A stretch of DNA of 64,000 nt from Epinephelus fuscoguttatus (GCF_011397635.1 NC_064761.1:43550143-43614142); one strand, 5' to 3'. Counted from the first letter of the stretch, positions 22,702 to 35,900 are shown. The notes: generated from the sequence alone by a model not told the origin. Made by a program: numbers and translations.

Positions 22702-23412
22702 AATCGATTAACTGCTGAGAACATTTTTGATTGGTTATATCAAAGATATTGCATAAAGGAGATACCCCACCGCAGGCTTATCCAATGTTAAGAAAATGGT
22801 TACTCTTCCTGTCTCCTTAGTGGGTGTGGTTAGCTCTCCCTCCAATCAGAGCCTGTTCTCGCTCAGAGCTGCTGCAAGTTTCCTACAGGGGCGTGGCACT
22901 GACATCACTGAATCAGGAAGTGAGCTGCGTGGGGTGTCTCGCTTTATCCAATATCTCTGGTTATCAGTCTGTAGGTTAATTTTGCTTCACAGTTTACTGC
23001 ACTGCGCTCCAATATGTGTTTCCCTCCTGTTGATATAGCACTGGTAGGGCTCAGGGTCTGATGGGAGCTAGCAGCACTGCTCATTTGGTGGTTACAGCTA
23101 GTAACGTAGTCATGACCCAACAAAGTTTGCCAGGGCAACATTGAGCCACCGTCCGGTCCTCTTCTCAGGTTGTCGCAGCAAGTAAATGGCTCCACTTTGA
23201 GCCATGAACCTTGTTAGCAGTGTTAGCACGGCTAGTAGTGCTAACATAGCTAACAATGCTAAAGTGGTTTTGTGGCTCAACATACAGCCAGGACTACCTG
23301 GAGTTAGACTGCAGGGTGGCCACCATGTTTTCACAGTTACCAATTGACCTATGGCTAAGCCACGCCCCCTCCACTCACTCAGACAAACTATCAGCATTCA
23401 GTGGCCGGTGCT

Positions 23413-23655
23413 ATGGCAGGTGTCACAGTACACGGCATTTCGCAGGAGACAACTGATGATTTTTGGGGACATAACAATCAGATATCATTGAGAAGTAACC
23501 AAAAGGGCCTGAACTACGCATTGGAGGGATATATTCATCATTTTATTGTTGAGAAGGTCGATGAAAAGCTTAAATTACAAGCCAAAATTTACAGGTCACA
23601 GTGTACGCTTGTGAACCGCATCTGGTTGCCGTCACCATCAAAGACAACAAGTTAA
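23413..23655 (+). pseudogene. Transposon-derived ORF fragment, left arm (YqaJ/SWIM-like)
   Basis: An 80-codon open frame from ATG at 23413. The central EGYIHHFIVEKV...LQAKIYRS segment resembles the stretch preceding the SWIM finger of teleost YqaJ-type transposon proteins. After IYRSQ the sequence looks like intron read-through (ACAG/GTCACA could be a donor). It is mirrored on the minus strand at 25256-25014, with a few substitutions (for example Asn to Asp and Ile to Met near residues 22-24). No catalytic domain is seen. Confidence 0.4.
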
Positions 23656-25013
23656 AGTGCCACTGAAGTTAAGGTTTTTGGCTCAGAATATGAGAAAAGG
23701 ATAACGGCCTTTTTACCATCTTTACCAAGAGTGTCTCTCCGTTAGTTTGGTGCTACAGTATTTACACTGAATCATTCAGCATAACGTTTGCCAACCTTTG
23801 TTATCTCTGCCATTACAGATAAGTTAATGAAGCTAAGCTCCAGAAGTTAACGTTAGCTTAACTAGAGCCCTTTGGACAACAGCTAACAATGATGTACCAT
23901 CACCAAAGTACAAAACTAGAACAAAATAGGCTAATGAACTCCCAGCAAACAAGGTGACATGATGAACAACGCAGCTAGGAGCTAACGTTAGGCTAACTCT
24001 AGCTAACGTTAGCCAGAGATGTTAAAGATAACTTTATATTTCTTTCCAGCAAAGTGACAATATGTTGCCTCAAACACAATGTTGACTTACCTTAGAACAG
24101 ATGTAGACATCATTGTTAATCTTATTCACGCTGAGTTGATGTTGTGGTCTAACGTTACCACACAACTTTATCCAAAGGAGACACTTTTCTCGCTTGAGAT
24201 GTGGTTTAAAGTGTAAAAATACACCTGGTCGCCCAGCCTCTCAGGATACCTTGTGTCAGAGTTGCATGTACCCCATGCACACCGTTTGACCATTTTTAAA
24301 CTTCAAATCTCAGAAAAAGCTCATAAAACCCAACAAACTGACTTTCTGTAATGCATTTCAATGGACGTCCAGGCAGAGAATGTCCCAGTGTATGGGAATG
24401 GCTATACGCACTGTGATTGGCTCATCGCGTTTGAGGGCGGGACTGTATTTTTTTACACTTTAAACCACATCTCAAGCGAGAAAAGTGTCTCCTTTGGATA
24501 AAGTTGTGTGGTAACGTTAGACCACAACATCAACTCAACGTGAATAAGATTAACAATGATGTCTACATCTGTTCTAAGGTAAGTCAACATTGTGTTTGAG
24601 GCAACATATTGTCACTTTGCTGCAAAGAAATATAAAGTTATCTTTAACATCTCTAGCTAACGTTAGCTAAAGTTAGCCTAACGTTAGCTCCTAGCTGCGT
24701 TGTTCATCATGTCACCTTGTTTGCTGGGAGTTCATTAGCCTATTTTGTTCTAGTTTTGTACTTTGGTGATCGTACATCATTGTTAACTGTTGTCCAAAGG
24801 GCTCTAGTTAAGCTAACGTTAACTTCTGGAGCTTAGCTTCATTAACTTATCTGTAATGGCAGAGATAACAAAGGTTGGCAAACGTTATGCTGAATGATTC
24901 AGTGTAAATACTGTAGCACCAAACTAACGGAGAGACACTCTTGGTAAAGATGGTAAAAAGGCCGTTATCCTTTTCTCATATTCTGAGCCAAAAACCTTAA
25001 CTTCAGTGGCACT

Positions 25014-25256
25014 TTAACTTGTTGTCTTTGATGGTGACGGCAACCAGATGCGGTTCACAAGCGTACACTGTGACCTGTAAATTTTGGCTTGTAATTTAAG
25101 CTTTTCATCGACCTTCTCAACAATAAAATGATGAATATATCCCTCCAATGCGTAGTTTAGGCCCTTTTGGTTACTTCTCAATGACATCTGATCGTTATGT
25201 CCCCAAAAATCATCAGTTGTCTCCTGTGAAATGCCGTGTACTGTGACACCTGCCAT
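25014..25256 (-). pseudogene. Transposon-derived ORF fragment, right arm (YqaJ/SWIM-like)
   Basis: The mirror copy of the left-arm fragment, coding on the opposite strand and ending at the same TCACCATCAAAGACAACAAG region. Nearly all residues agree with the left arm, so the arms are recent or have been homogenised. A complete autonomous relative is not present in this window. Confidence 0.4.
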
Positions 25257-25544
25257 AGCGCCTTGCACTGAATGTTGATAGTTTGCCCGAGTGAGTGGAG
25301 GGGGCGTGGCTTAGCCATAGGTCAATTAGCGCCTTAAAGTGTGGTGACATTAACCAAAACTGACATCCCTCTCAGGGATGAGAGGCTCCTGTTCCTGACA
25401 GAGCGAGATGTAAACATTAATGCCGTCCTCCGCTGAGCTGTAACATTAGCTAGCTCAGTGGTGCTAGGTGAGTTAGCTGTAGATGCATGCTTCCTTTTGA
25501 GCACTGATTCGGTTGGCAGGTGTAGTTTGGTTGAAAGAAAATAG

Positions 25545-25770
25545 TTCCTTCACGAAACTGCTCATAACAAGGTCTGTGGATTATCTTGAGTAACCTGGTC
25601 ATGATTGGAAAGACACATTGATGTTGAGTTTATTAAATGTATTTTTTGGCACACTGAGCACCACAAGCCGAGCGCCATCTTGTTTCATTATGTTTAAGAG
25701 AAGGCAGACATCTCTACAACCATTATCCACCACAACACTCCTCATTTCGAGGTGAATTTTCTCTTTAAAA
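25545..25770 (-). repeat. Repeat family B, right copy (inverted)
   Basis: The reverse complement matches the left copy at 22034-22300, including the CTCAGTGTGCCAAAAAATAC and CATGACCAGGTTACTC blocks. Divergence is higher than between the foldback arms, so it is an older layer. Confidence 0.55.
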
Positions 25771-27340
25771 GGTTAGATTTACTTTCCACAGTCTTTTGCT
25801 GCTGTAGGCTGTGAAAGAAGTGGTACTATTGGTGATTTATGTTTTCAAATCAATAGAAAGATGTCATTAGACAACTCTATTATCCTTCAGCGTTGCCCCT
25901 GGACCAGCAGTTCTGTCCACCACTTGGCCCATGTGTTGTCCCTTGTGGTGCTCACTTTTGCTGTGTTTTATTTCTTTTATTTCTATTTCTTGTCCTCTGT
26001 GTAAAATCTTTTACTCTGGTAAAGAGATGCTGCTGTCGTATTGATTTATCCAGAAATATAAGTCAGAAATGTTCAAAGAAACTGCATGTGGTATTAAAAA
26101 AAAGCCTGTGAGCATCACAGAGTATCGTACTAAGACAGTCTGAACTAAAAGTAAGAGACGAAACCTCATTAAATCTTGGGAGGAAAAGTAGGGCTGATGA
26201 GCAGGAGAGAGGGCAGCTAAAAAAAAAAGATTTTCTGAAACTTACAAACAACTCAGTGCAAGCTCACTGGCTTTTTTTAGAATAAAGAAACTAAAAAACA
26301 ATAGCTGGCGAGTGGTTTGTCTTAATCCCCCGGTGTATATGCAAGCATGAAAGCACTTCTTTTTAAAAACAGCAAAGTCTATGCGACCACATTGGCAATA
26401 TTTTATTAATGTATCACCTGATAAGATCAATTTAAAACCTTAATTCTGTTCATGACAACTTCTTTATACTGCAATGTTTAATAATTGAGCAGAGAACCAT
26501 TTCAACCCTTTCTTATCTACAGTACTTTTTTGAGATGAAACATGAGGCGGCTCCGAGCGCTATTGCTAATGACAGAGTGTGAAAACCACAGAGAAGATCC
26601 AGGCTACATTCCTGTAATTTAGTTTGGTCTCAGACTTTTTCGACAAAAACAAACAGGTCTGAGGTAACTGTGGAGTCGGTGTGTGTTTTTGTTGATATCA
26701 TCCTGCCATACGACCCACAGGAGTATCTATGGAAACATCAAGACAACAAGCGTGTCAGCTGAACTTCCAGCATTGCTTTCAAACAAATTTCCTCAGCTGT
26801 GAGAGCGAAGGTAATCATTACTGACAGCTAGACACACGTCAAACTCCCAATAAAGTTTTTTTTATTATCAAGAAGGACTGCATTTTCCAAAGTTTGACAC
26901 CAAAAACCGAAATTCTTATCTGAGCTGTGACTCTGATTCAAAGAGATGATTCACTGACAGCCACACTTCCACATCCCAGTGACACGCTTATTCAATCTCA
27001 GTGAGGGTATATGACATTTACTGGAGTGGAAAAACCTTATGTTACGGAGTTCACTCTATATATCACCTAAGAGTGGCATATTCTTTAGGGGAGACACAGC
27101 AGGTGGATTTTTTCCTTTTCTTTTCTAGACAATTTTAAGATTTTGGGCCATTTTGCTTCCATCACGTCTTCTTTCAGACTATTGGAAAGAAAATTACCGA
27201 AATACATATTTGGGTGTTTATTTTAGTTCAGATGCTGTTCTGGAAATGTATGTATATGCAAGTGCATATTTAATTAGACTTTTAACGTGATAGAGAAATA
27301 TGTCTTTTACCCAGACGAAGGATTTTAGTCATTGGACATC
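25771..27340. other. Intergenic DNA, no feature recognised
   Basis: AT-rich, with short open frames on both strands but no plausible splice-bounded exon, RNA gene or clear repeat terminus. Confidence 0.3.
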
Positions 27341-27344
27341 TGAA

Positions 27345-28375
27345 TCTCAACTTATCAGAGAAATAAACTCAGCTAACGTCAGCAGTAGTTGGCTCCATTC
27401 CCTAACATGCCAAACAGCATCAGAGAAAAAACAGATTTTTAAGGAGAAACTGCTTCATTCTGTGTTTTTACGGCTATAAATCACCAGGTCTGTTTGTTTG
27501 GAGAGGAGGAGACCTCTGCAGAGAAGTCTGCTCCTGGTAAAAACCTTCTGAATAGCCCCTTTTCCACCGCAGGAACTTTTATCATTTACCTCGAAGTTTG
27601 AAAAACCTCTGCCTGTTTCCACCGAAATTACCCAGGTAAAAAACTTTCCCTCAGCCCCAAATTTACCCTGGAAAAAGTACCTAGTAGGGAGGTAGGACTT
27701 TTCAGATTACCTGGAATTCTTGAGGGGCAGGGCTGTTTGCTGAAGAACGCTGATTGGTGGAACACATACTTGCAGCGTTCCGCACTTCCTGCTTCCACTA
27801 AAAACTTTATTTAATTTCTACAAGCTTCACTTTGTTTGTGTTTTGATTAAGGATGGGTACCGAAACCCGGTACTAAATTAGCCCTGGGGCTAAATTATCA
27901 GAGACTGCAGTATTGATAAGCACTAACGGTATTGGTTCTTTTGTACCGGTGCTGATCTCCGCCTGACACTTATCTTACTTTACTTTTACCCAGGTATTTA
28001 AATTCCTGGTAATGAAGGTTCCTGGAAATGTTGGTGGAAAAGGGCTATGGTCTAAATCTTAAGTTAGAGAAATAAGGTCAGCGCAAATTAGCAGGTGCTA
28101 GGTTAGCAGCCCATTTCCAACATGCCAAACTGCGTCAGAGAAGAACTTATTTCTAACGTCAGACTGCTTTATGAAGTGTTTTTACTGGTTTAATCACCTG
28201 GTTCATTTGTTTGTGGATAATTTGGCTCGCTGTAAAAACCTCCTGAACAATGAACACTGAATGAATCCTAACCGGGAGTTTATGCTTGGCACATGGGAGA
28301 AGTTTCAGCTAGCTGCAGTCTCTAATCGTCACCACTAGGTGCCACTAAATCCTACACAGTTCCTTGTATGTAAAT
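27345..28375. repeat. Repeat family C, copies 1 and 2, with a MITE between them
   Basis: 27345-27551 and 28049-28375 share a body (AACTGCTT...GTGTTTTTAC, GAGGAGACCTCTG, AAAACCTCCTGAA) that is also found at 32150-32520 and 36893-37070. The right ends carry GCCACTAAATCCTACACA. The family resembles the well-known fish repeat whose ends read GTGTAGGATTTAGTGGC. Confidence 0.5.
27552..28048. mobile_element. MITE with ATAGCCCTTTTCCACC termini
   Basis: The left end ATAGCCCCTTTTCCACCGC and right end GGTGGAAAAGGGCTAT are inverted repeats. The interior has AGGAACTTTTATCATTTACC and, at 27849-27965, a GGATGGGTACCGAAACC block that looks like a further nested hAT-type fragment. A second copy of the same combination is at 51354-52075. 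Confidence 0.6.
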
Positions 28376-29900
28376 AATCAACTGGTGAATTTTAATGGTG
28401 ATATATCTCTTAGTTAAACTGTTTACCCTGTTCACCTCTAGACTCTTTATTTGTTGTTTAAAAATAGATGGAATTTTATGATACATGTCTTTTATGGCCT
28501 TTTTCTCAAAATGAGTTTTTCGTCATTCTTTGAGCCAACCACTTCAGTAGCACTCACATAAAACACTTTGCAGTTTTATTCCTGTCTATAGCCTCCTGAG
28601 ACCCGAACTGTTACTAGCTATTTAACTAGCTATTTGGGATTCTAGGATCTGACATGTATTAAAAAACAAACATTGTCAACGATAATAAAGTCCCAATGTC
28701 TTCGAACTAGTACTATATGATTAACAACGTCTTAGCTTGTTACCGTTGCTAAAATTGTTTGTATGGCAAAGTATTAAAAAATGTGTGTATCCAACTACAC
28801 TAACTAAATCATAAGTTTCAACCATTAAATTCAGTCAGGTTTCGTACCGTGTCCACTTTTGTGTTTGGGTCGGCCGCAGACTGACTTGGCAGAGATGGCT
28901 GCCATCTTGTTTTTACATGTATTAGTGTAATGTGGTTTTGCTGCCACTAGATGGCACAAAAAGTGTCCATGATCGAGGACAACAGGTCTTAAGTAAGCAC
29001 AATGAAGTTTAAGGTCCAGTAAACCCAACATGTAGTGTCCTCAAATGAGGACACAGGGTCTCAGGAGAATATTTGGAATTTTCTTTACAGAGGGAATTGT
29101 TCACATATCATTCATAGCCTGATTTTTGTAACATTTTATGCCTAAAACATGGTGAAAATGTCCTTTTTTATGGCTGTTGACAGTATTCTGATTTATGGAG
29201 TGATAAAAAGAGACATACAAAATTCTCACTGTAAAATATTTGACTCAATTTGTCAAAAAAAGAAGCAACAATTTTACACATAGCTTTATCAAATGTTCAG
29301 ATTTCTGTTATGAAAATGTATGTAAAAAGAGCACATTTAATAACACAGCTGGGAAAGTTTCATGGTCATACCTTCCAGTTAAAAGTTTTACCCTATTCAC
29401 CTGTAGTGTCTCCCCTTGAATGCAGATGTAAATCATTTTTACAGCATCCCGGAAATAAGTAGTGCAGGCTGTTGATCAATCATTAACAGAACGCAGTCCA
29501 TTAAATGAAATGTGCCTGGGAATCAGAGGTCAGAGTGTTTGCTACTTGTTCAGTGTTGCTGACCCTATTTACAAGACTTTGATCACAGGTGTTATAATTT
29601 GCTGAAATAAAAACTTCATTGCAACAAATAAATAGCAGTTGAAAAAAAAGCTCTCGCCTGTACACAATATATTACACACAATTTATCATTATACAAAAAA
29701 ATACATGTATAAAAAATGACTTTCCAACTTTTTCCTGGAGTGGAAATTCCACCAGTAAAGTCTCTTCGGTGAACATCAGCTGCCCAGTCGGAGACCAGAA
29801 ATGATAGACAGTGCTGGAGATTGGCAAGGAGAAACAGGACACCAATCAAAAGAATTTATAATGGGAAAAGCTTTTCTACAGGAGGGAAAATGAGTAGTGC
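28376..29900. other. Gene-free DNA and probable semaphorin 3' UTR
   Basis: Lies downstream of the semaphorin stop at 29942. TTTATT at about 28574 would be AATAAA on the minus strand, but no poly(A) signal can be assigned firmly. I see no exon. A short block around 28840-29060 resembles 2190-2290 in inverted orientation (GGCAGCCATCTC / GAGATGGCTGCCATCTTG), suggesting an interspersed repeat. Confidence 0.3.
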
Positions 29901-29941
29901 ACTGTTGACGGCCTCGGACTGAATTCTATACCTCAGCGGAG

Positions 29942-32900
29942 TCAAATCTCTGACTCATCATTTATGTATCCCAGACCATCCAGACTTGAAATGTTGGCCA
30001 TAGGTGTGAAGTGGTGCTCCCCGTTCCCTTTGAAGTCAACAGCAGAGTGATTATTATTGGCACTGCATGGTCTTCCAGACACAGGCCCCAGGAACTTTAT
30101 CTCTGAAGTTCGGTTCTGGATGTGCATGTATTCGGCTGACTGCCTTTTCCCCTCGCTGTCACTGCTGCGCTGCGCAAACTTGAAGCACTCCCAGCGTCCC
30201 TGACCCCAGATCCAAAATATGACCCCCATCAGGGAGAGACAAAGCAGCGACAGCAGAGCCACAGCCACCTCTAAATGAGTTACCCTGCTGGTGTCACTTT
30301 GGGTCTCGGGGGACAAAGGATCCTCGTGGGACAATGGGTCCTTGCTGTCCAGGTTTGGCTCCAGCCCTGGTGCAGCTGTGTTCAGACCGTGAATAGAGTC
30401 TGAGGAATTTGCCACCTCGTTGCCAGGAGTCGCACTGTCCCCTTCTCCTGGGCCAGAGTGGAGCTGTAACTGATAAACCGCCACAGTCCGGTTGTATGTT
30501 TTGCTGTTGATCGGCTCTACAGAGTCGCAGGTGTACAAACCAGCGTCTGACTCAGAGGCACTCAGGATGAGGAGGCCCCCACTGTAGATGTAGTATTTGC
30601 TGTTGGAGTGAAGTGTTTGGTCAGAGAAACGCCACAGGACCTGTGCCAAGTTGGAGTGGAGCTGGCAAGGCAGCTGGATGTTGTTCCCTGGAACTAGGGT
30701 AAAGTCCACAGCTGCTACTGAATCTAAAAACACACACACACAAAAGGCAGGTCTCACTGAGTGCATACCAATGAGTATGACTGCTGGTATGTTGCTTTAT
30801 TCTCAAAGTCAACTTCCGGTCTGTCGTTGCTATGCAACTAAAGAGTGTTGTAGGACCGGGTCCTAAAACTGGGAAATGAGTTAACATTTTAGCACCTCCG
30901 GTTCCCTCGTCTCAAAGCTAGTGTTTTTTTGAATGGGCCTTTGGTTAGATATCTGAAAAGTTCTGTGGTTAACACAAGCTAAAGAGACTTTCATGTTTTG
31001 TCCTATGACATAAAATACATCAGAAGATAACCCCCTCATGAATTTTGAAGCTTTAGAGCAGGGGTCCAAGGGTAGAGGTGAAAACGGATAACTGCACAGA
31101 ATAATTTTTTGACCAGTGACACGTGGATTTATAGGGAACTAGCTAGGTAGTGACGCCGCTCATTTGGAAATTACCGCTAGTTAAACTGTCCTGAACCAAC
31201 ACCAACCAACACTGTGCCCACCCTTTGGTCCCCCCCAGCTCGCCCTGGTGAGTAAGCGACTCAATTTTGAAATCATAAAACCCCCTTACAGGCCCAGGCT
31301 TGGCCAGTTTTAAGTACTTTAATCATTTTTTAAAGATTTAACATGTAACTTTAATATGTCATGTCTTTTTAAAATGTCTAAGGGCCGTTTTATAGTTGAC
31401 CCACGCAACGCGAGCAACCAATTCCTTTCATAGTCAACACATTGAACGCAAGCGGCGCAGGCGACACTTGAAATGCAATACATCGCTCGCGCAATAGGGG
31501 GTAGCAGAGTCACTGTTACATTCCGGCTAACTAGCACTGCCGTAGCTAGCTAGTATTGCTATTTCATTAGAGTGCAGGGCACTAGAACTGTCATATAAAT
31601 GGGGGTGTGCCCGTACGAGTTCGCAAAGTTTTTCCTCCTCGCCCACCATATTTCATGCCTGCTTCTTCTGTGAATAACAAAAAGTGGTTAATTTCAAGTA
31701 TGTCACTTGCATTATCACCCCTGCTGGCAACGCATGGTATTACATGCGTTGCTGTGTCACCTATCAAAAAAAAGGACAATACATTTGGAGACGCAAGCAC
31801 GCATCATAGCGGCCAATGCATCTCAATGCGACCCAATGCGTTCGTGTCTGTGTGCCTTTGCGTTGACTATAAAACGGCCCTAAAAACAGCATAGTGTGTT
31901 GAGTTGTATACTTACATTGTCCCAAATATTTTTAACAATGTTCAAACCCAGAGAAATCTGTTATTTTAATTAAAGACACAGTCCGTGTCATTTGGTCACC
32001 TCTGCCTGTCGGTGGCGTCATATTGTGCATGCGTCAGGGTAGTGGTTTTCTGTAAGATGCTGTCATAAACTGACTTTTTAGGGCACGTTTTTCAATACAC
32101 ATTTTAGATTTTTGTCATTTTGAACTATGTGTTTTATCAAGACAAATGATTGAACGTTAGCTGACTCGAGCCCTGCCGTACCAAACAGCTTTGAAGAAAC
32201 ACAGATTTTTAAGGTGAAACTGCCTTGTCACGTGTTTTTACTGTTCTAAATCAGCGGTTCCCGAATGTCTGGATCTTAAGTTATCAGAGAAAAAGGTGAG
32301 CACACATTAGCAGGTGCCGGGCTAGCAGCCCTCTGTGAGGACACTAACAGCTTCTGAGAAACACTGATCAGTAGCATGAAACTATTTTATTCAGTGTTTT
32401 TACCTGTTTTAATCAGCTGGTCTGTTTGTTTGGGAGAGGAAGAGACCTCTGTGGATAATTCAGCTCCTGGTTAAAACCTCCTGAACAATGAACACTGAAG
32501 GAATCCTAACCAGGAGAGAATGACTGAAATGCTCCTTTTTTGTTTTGGGTTTTTTTTTGCTTCAGAGACCTCGAGCTGCAGAATAACGTTTGTTTAAGAT
32601 CGTGGTATCATGTAAAAGCCAGTTTTCTCTCATATCTAGGTTTCCATCACCAGAAAGTGCTTTGAAATATTCAGACTGCATATTGGCTCAATATTCTTCA
32701 ATCAAAATATAACTCGAAGTTTTCAAATTAACCATAAAGGTTCAAAAATCGAAGCTAATTCTGTGTCCTAGAAGAGACAGCAGCCATCTCATGACGTCAC
32801 GTTGACTTTGGTACTGCAAACAATGCACAGTAACTGTACCTGGCTGTGGACATTGTGAGATGTCTCCTTCCTTCAGACTCTGCAATGCAGCATGTGAGGA

Positions 32901-35900
32901 GGACGATAAGCTGCGGACTGAGGAGCACTTCTCGGTGGTGAAGTCCCAGGCACAGTAAGGATCTCTGGCCAGGACACAGTCCACACAGAGGTCATAGCGG
33001 CTGCAGTTACTGACCGGCATCTGGACGGCACCAAACTCTGAGCCTGCATACAGTTGGCCCTGTGTTTGCACACACACACACACACACACATTAATAATAA
33101 ACCAAAAGCATCTCATCTTTATTACTCCTGTAGCCGCTCTCCTGCCTGTCAGCAGCAATATAGTGACAACATATTTAAATTGAGACATAAATTCAGACTG
33201 AAGCTCACTGTACAATATTTGCCAAATGACACACCAGTAAATGTCTATAACCTATAATGATGATGATGATGATGATGATGAGCTAACAGACCACACTGCC
33301 ACTGTGTTGACCCTGCTGAGAGTTACCTTGCTGGATGAGAGGCGCAGGATGCTAATAGGCACGGGGTTTTCATACAGTTGAATTTCCTCAATGATGAACA
33401 TCTCTCCATCGTAGTTGACGGCCTTCTGAACGTAACCGTTTTCTATCAGGAGACAAAAAAGGATCATCTAATACCCATATAACAAGCTCACCACACAAAC
33501 ACATGCATTAACCAAGATCCTGGCTTTGATTTACCTCTTCACATCTAATGTGTGCATCTTCAAAGGTGCTGATTAAACAATGTTGTAGTGGTTTTAAAGG
33601 CTTACCATTATTTTCTCAGTCAGGTTCTCACTGTGATCTACCTGAAAACACTATTTTCTGTCCAACTCTGAACACGTCTGTGTGTTTTTTCAACATGTAT
33701 TTTGTGTTTTTGTTCCTGCTTTCCTCGCTGGTTTGTAGTGGGCGGGGCTCAGTTGGAAAAAGGGTGATGTCACGAACATCTCTGCACCAATCAGAGTTTA
33801 GTAAAGTTAGAGTAAAACAAACAATCTGACAGTTACGGGGTTGTTTGCTTATGTTGCCAGGACTGTCAGTCAAAGTGGAACAAACTGCACAGTGCAAATG
33901 AAACAGATTAGCTGAATGCTTGAGTGTTAAATAGTGTTAATAAATAATAAAACTTAGTATGTTTTATTCAAACAGTTTTTTTACTTCAACTGTAAATTAT
34001 ACATTATTTAGAAATACGAATAAGATTTAAAACCAAGTTTAATTTTAATGTAAGCTAATTATCTGTTTGAAAGACGATCTCAGATCTTTTACTTCAGTAA
34101 AGCAAGCAATACTACAAAGTAGAGATACTCTGCTACAAGTACAAGTTCTGCACTTGAAATGTTACTCAAGTAAAAGAACAAAAGTATTCGCATCACAAGC
34201 AACTTTAAGTACCAAAAGTAAAAGTTCATTGAAGTTCATCAAGCAGAATCAGAATAATATATACTAGTCCATACCCATTGGTAGCTGTGTCCCCTTCTAC
34301 CTATGCCAGTCCTCAATGCCTATGTGCAGTTTCACATAGATTGACCACGTCAGTGAGTAGAAAAACGTGGGACAGACAGAATGACTGACTGACAGAATGA
34401 CACACTGACAGTTTCCATGATTATGTACAGCATACCATACCATGACTTAGTCATACCAAACATTAGAAAACAACACCAACATTGGTCCACAGGGGGAGCC
34501 ACAGCGATCGGTGGCATTTTAGCCATTTTGAAGCATTTTTCTGTTGTTATAGCGCCACCCAGTTGCCAATTAGAGTTAAATTTCTCCAGTCACCTTGAGG
34601 CGTCCTGTTCTACATACAGTACTTAAGTTTCATTCAACCACTGGTTGTGTTTTATCTTTTTAACAGACAGGCCATAGTTTACCAGTGCCAATGAACATGA
34701 CGGCATGTGTCTTTCCATCCAGCGCCAACACACTGTCCACGACAATCCGAGTCAGCAAAGCTCCCTTCTTGACCAGCAGCGGCCCTCCTGTCTGCGGGCG
34801 CACAGCCTCATCCATGAGGGGACGGTCCCTGATGAACTGGAGGGTTTTGTCAGGAAGGTCCAGCGAGCGATTCATTCCCATTTTACGTGCCACATTATTG
34901 ATGCACTGAAATACAAAACTTCAATTCAGTACTGTGGATTTTTTAAAATATCGTATTGTATAATATCCAGAGTCGCTTCTGGCTGTAACAAAGTCTTCAG
35001 ACTCACCGCTCCTGGTCTGGGTACAGGCACGTCTCCAGTGTACATCACCCACTTGACGTGAGATGTCTCCACGGCGACAGGTGTCTTAAACTTGCCCTCA
35101 TTGAAAATATCTCGAATGGAGGACACAGTGTACGCACATACTGCCGACACCTGGGACAAGCTCCTGGAAATCAAACACACTCAGTCATGCAAAGTACCAA
35201 TGTTTGTTTTATTTGTGCAAAATATTTGTGTGAATATAGACACCTTTTTCATTCTTCTACACTGTCTGCTCAGCTTACTTCCTACCTTGTCAACACCCAG
35301 GATTTATTGTAAGCACTTACGACTGCGGAGTAAAGACAGCGTAGAAGACACTCTTCCTCCAGTCATCGTCTTTCAGCAGGAAGACATCCTGGACAATGGG
35401 GGGCAGGCTGGGTTCAGGGAGGGAACAATCCAGACGAGCTTTCAGGAACGACGTCCATTTCCTCTGCAGCGTCCGCTGGCCGCCCATATCCCCCTAAACA
35501 CAGAGACAGGGCGCTCTGTCATGTGCAATTGTGCGGATAGTCCTCTCAACAGCAACAAGCAGACCAGCGTCAGACAGGGAGTGTGAGGCCAAACACAAGT
35601 CTGATCTGCACATCCTCAAACACAAAACCTACTCTGGCTTAAAGCTCCAGTGTGTCGGATTTAAGGGAATATATATGTAATATAATATAAAACGTATGTT
35701 TTTTTTAGTGTATAAAGAATCAACGGAAAATAAGAATCTCCCTCTTTTTTAAATAGCTTGGAATGAGCTATTTATATCTACACAGGGAGCGAGTCCTCAT
35801 TAATGGAGTAAGCTCAACCACTTACCACTATGTTTCTACGGTAGCCCAGGACGGACATTTGTGTTTTTGCATTGGCCTCCACAGTTTGCAGCCCCTCCAT

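Larger units (their letters stand above)
23345..25324. mobile_element. ISL2EU-like foldback transposon with about 880-bp inverted arms
   Basis: The arms 23345-24225 and 24448-25324 are near-identical inverted copies around a 220-bp unique centre. The termini are TGACCTATGGCTAAGCCACG on each side, flanked by AT (23343-23344 and 25325-25326). The 2-bp AT duplication fits ISL2EU elements. Each arm carries the same open frame (plus strand 23413-23655, minus strand 25256-25014) with GLNYALEGYIHHF and then KLKLQAKIYRSQ. This recalls the region before the SWIM-type zinc finger in YqaJ-nuclease proteins encoded by such elements. The nuclease itself is absent, so the copy is non-autonomous. The ends and duplication are seen directly. 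Superfamily and protein match are inference. Confidence 0.65.
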
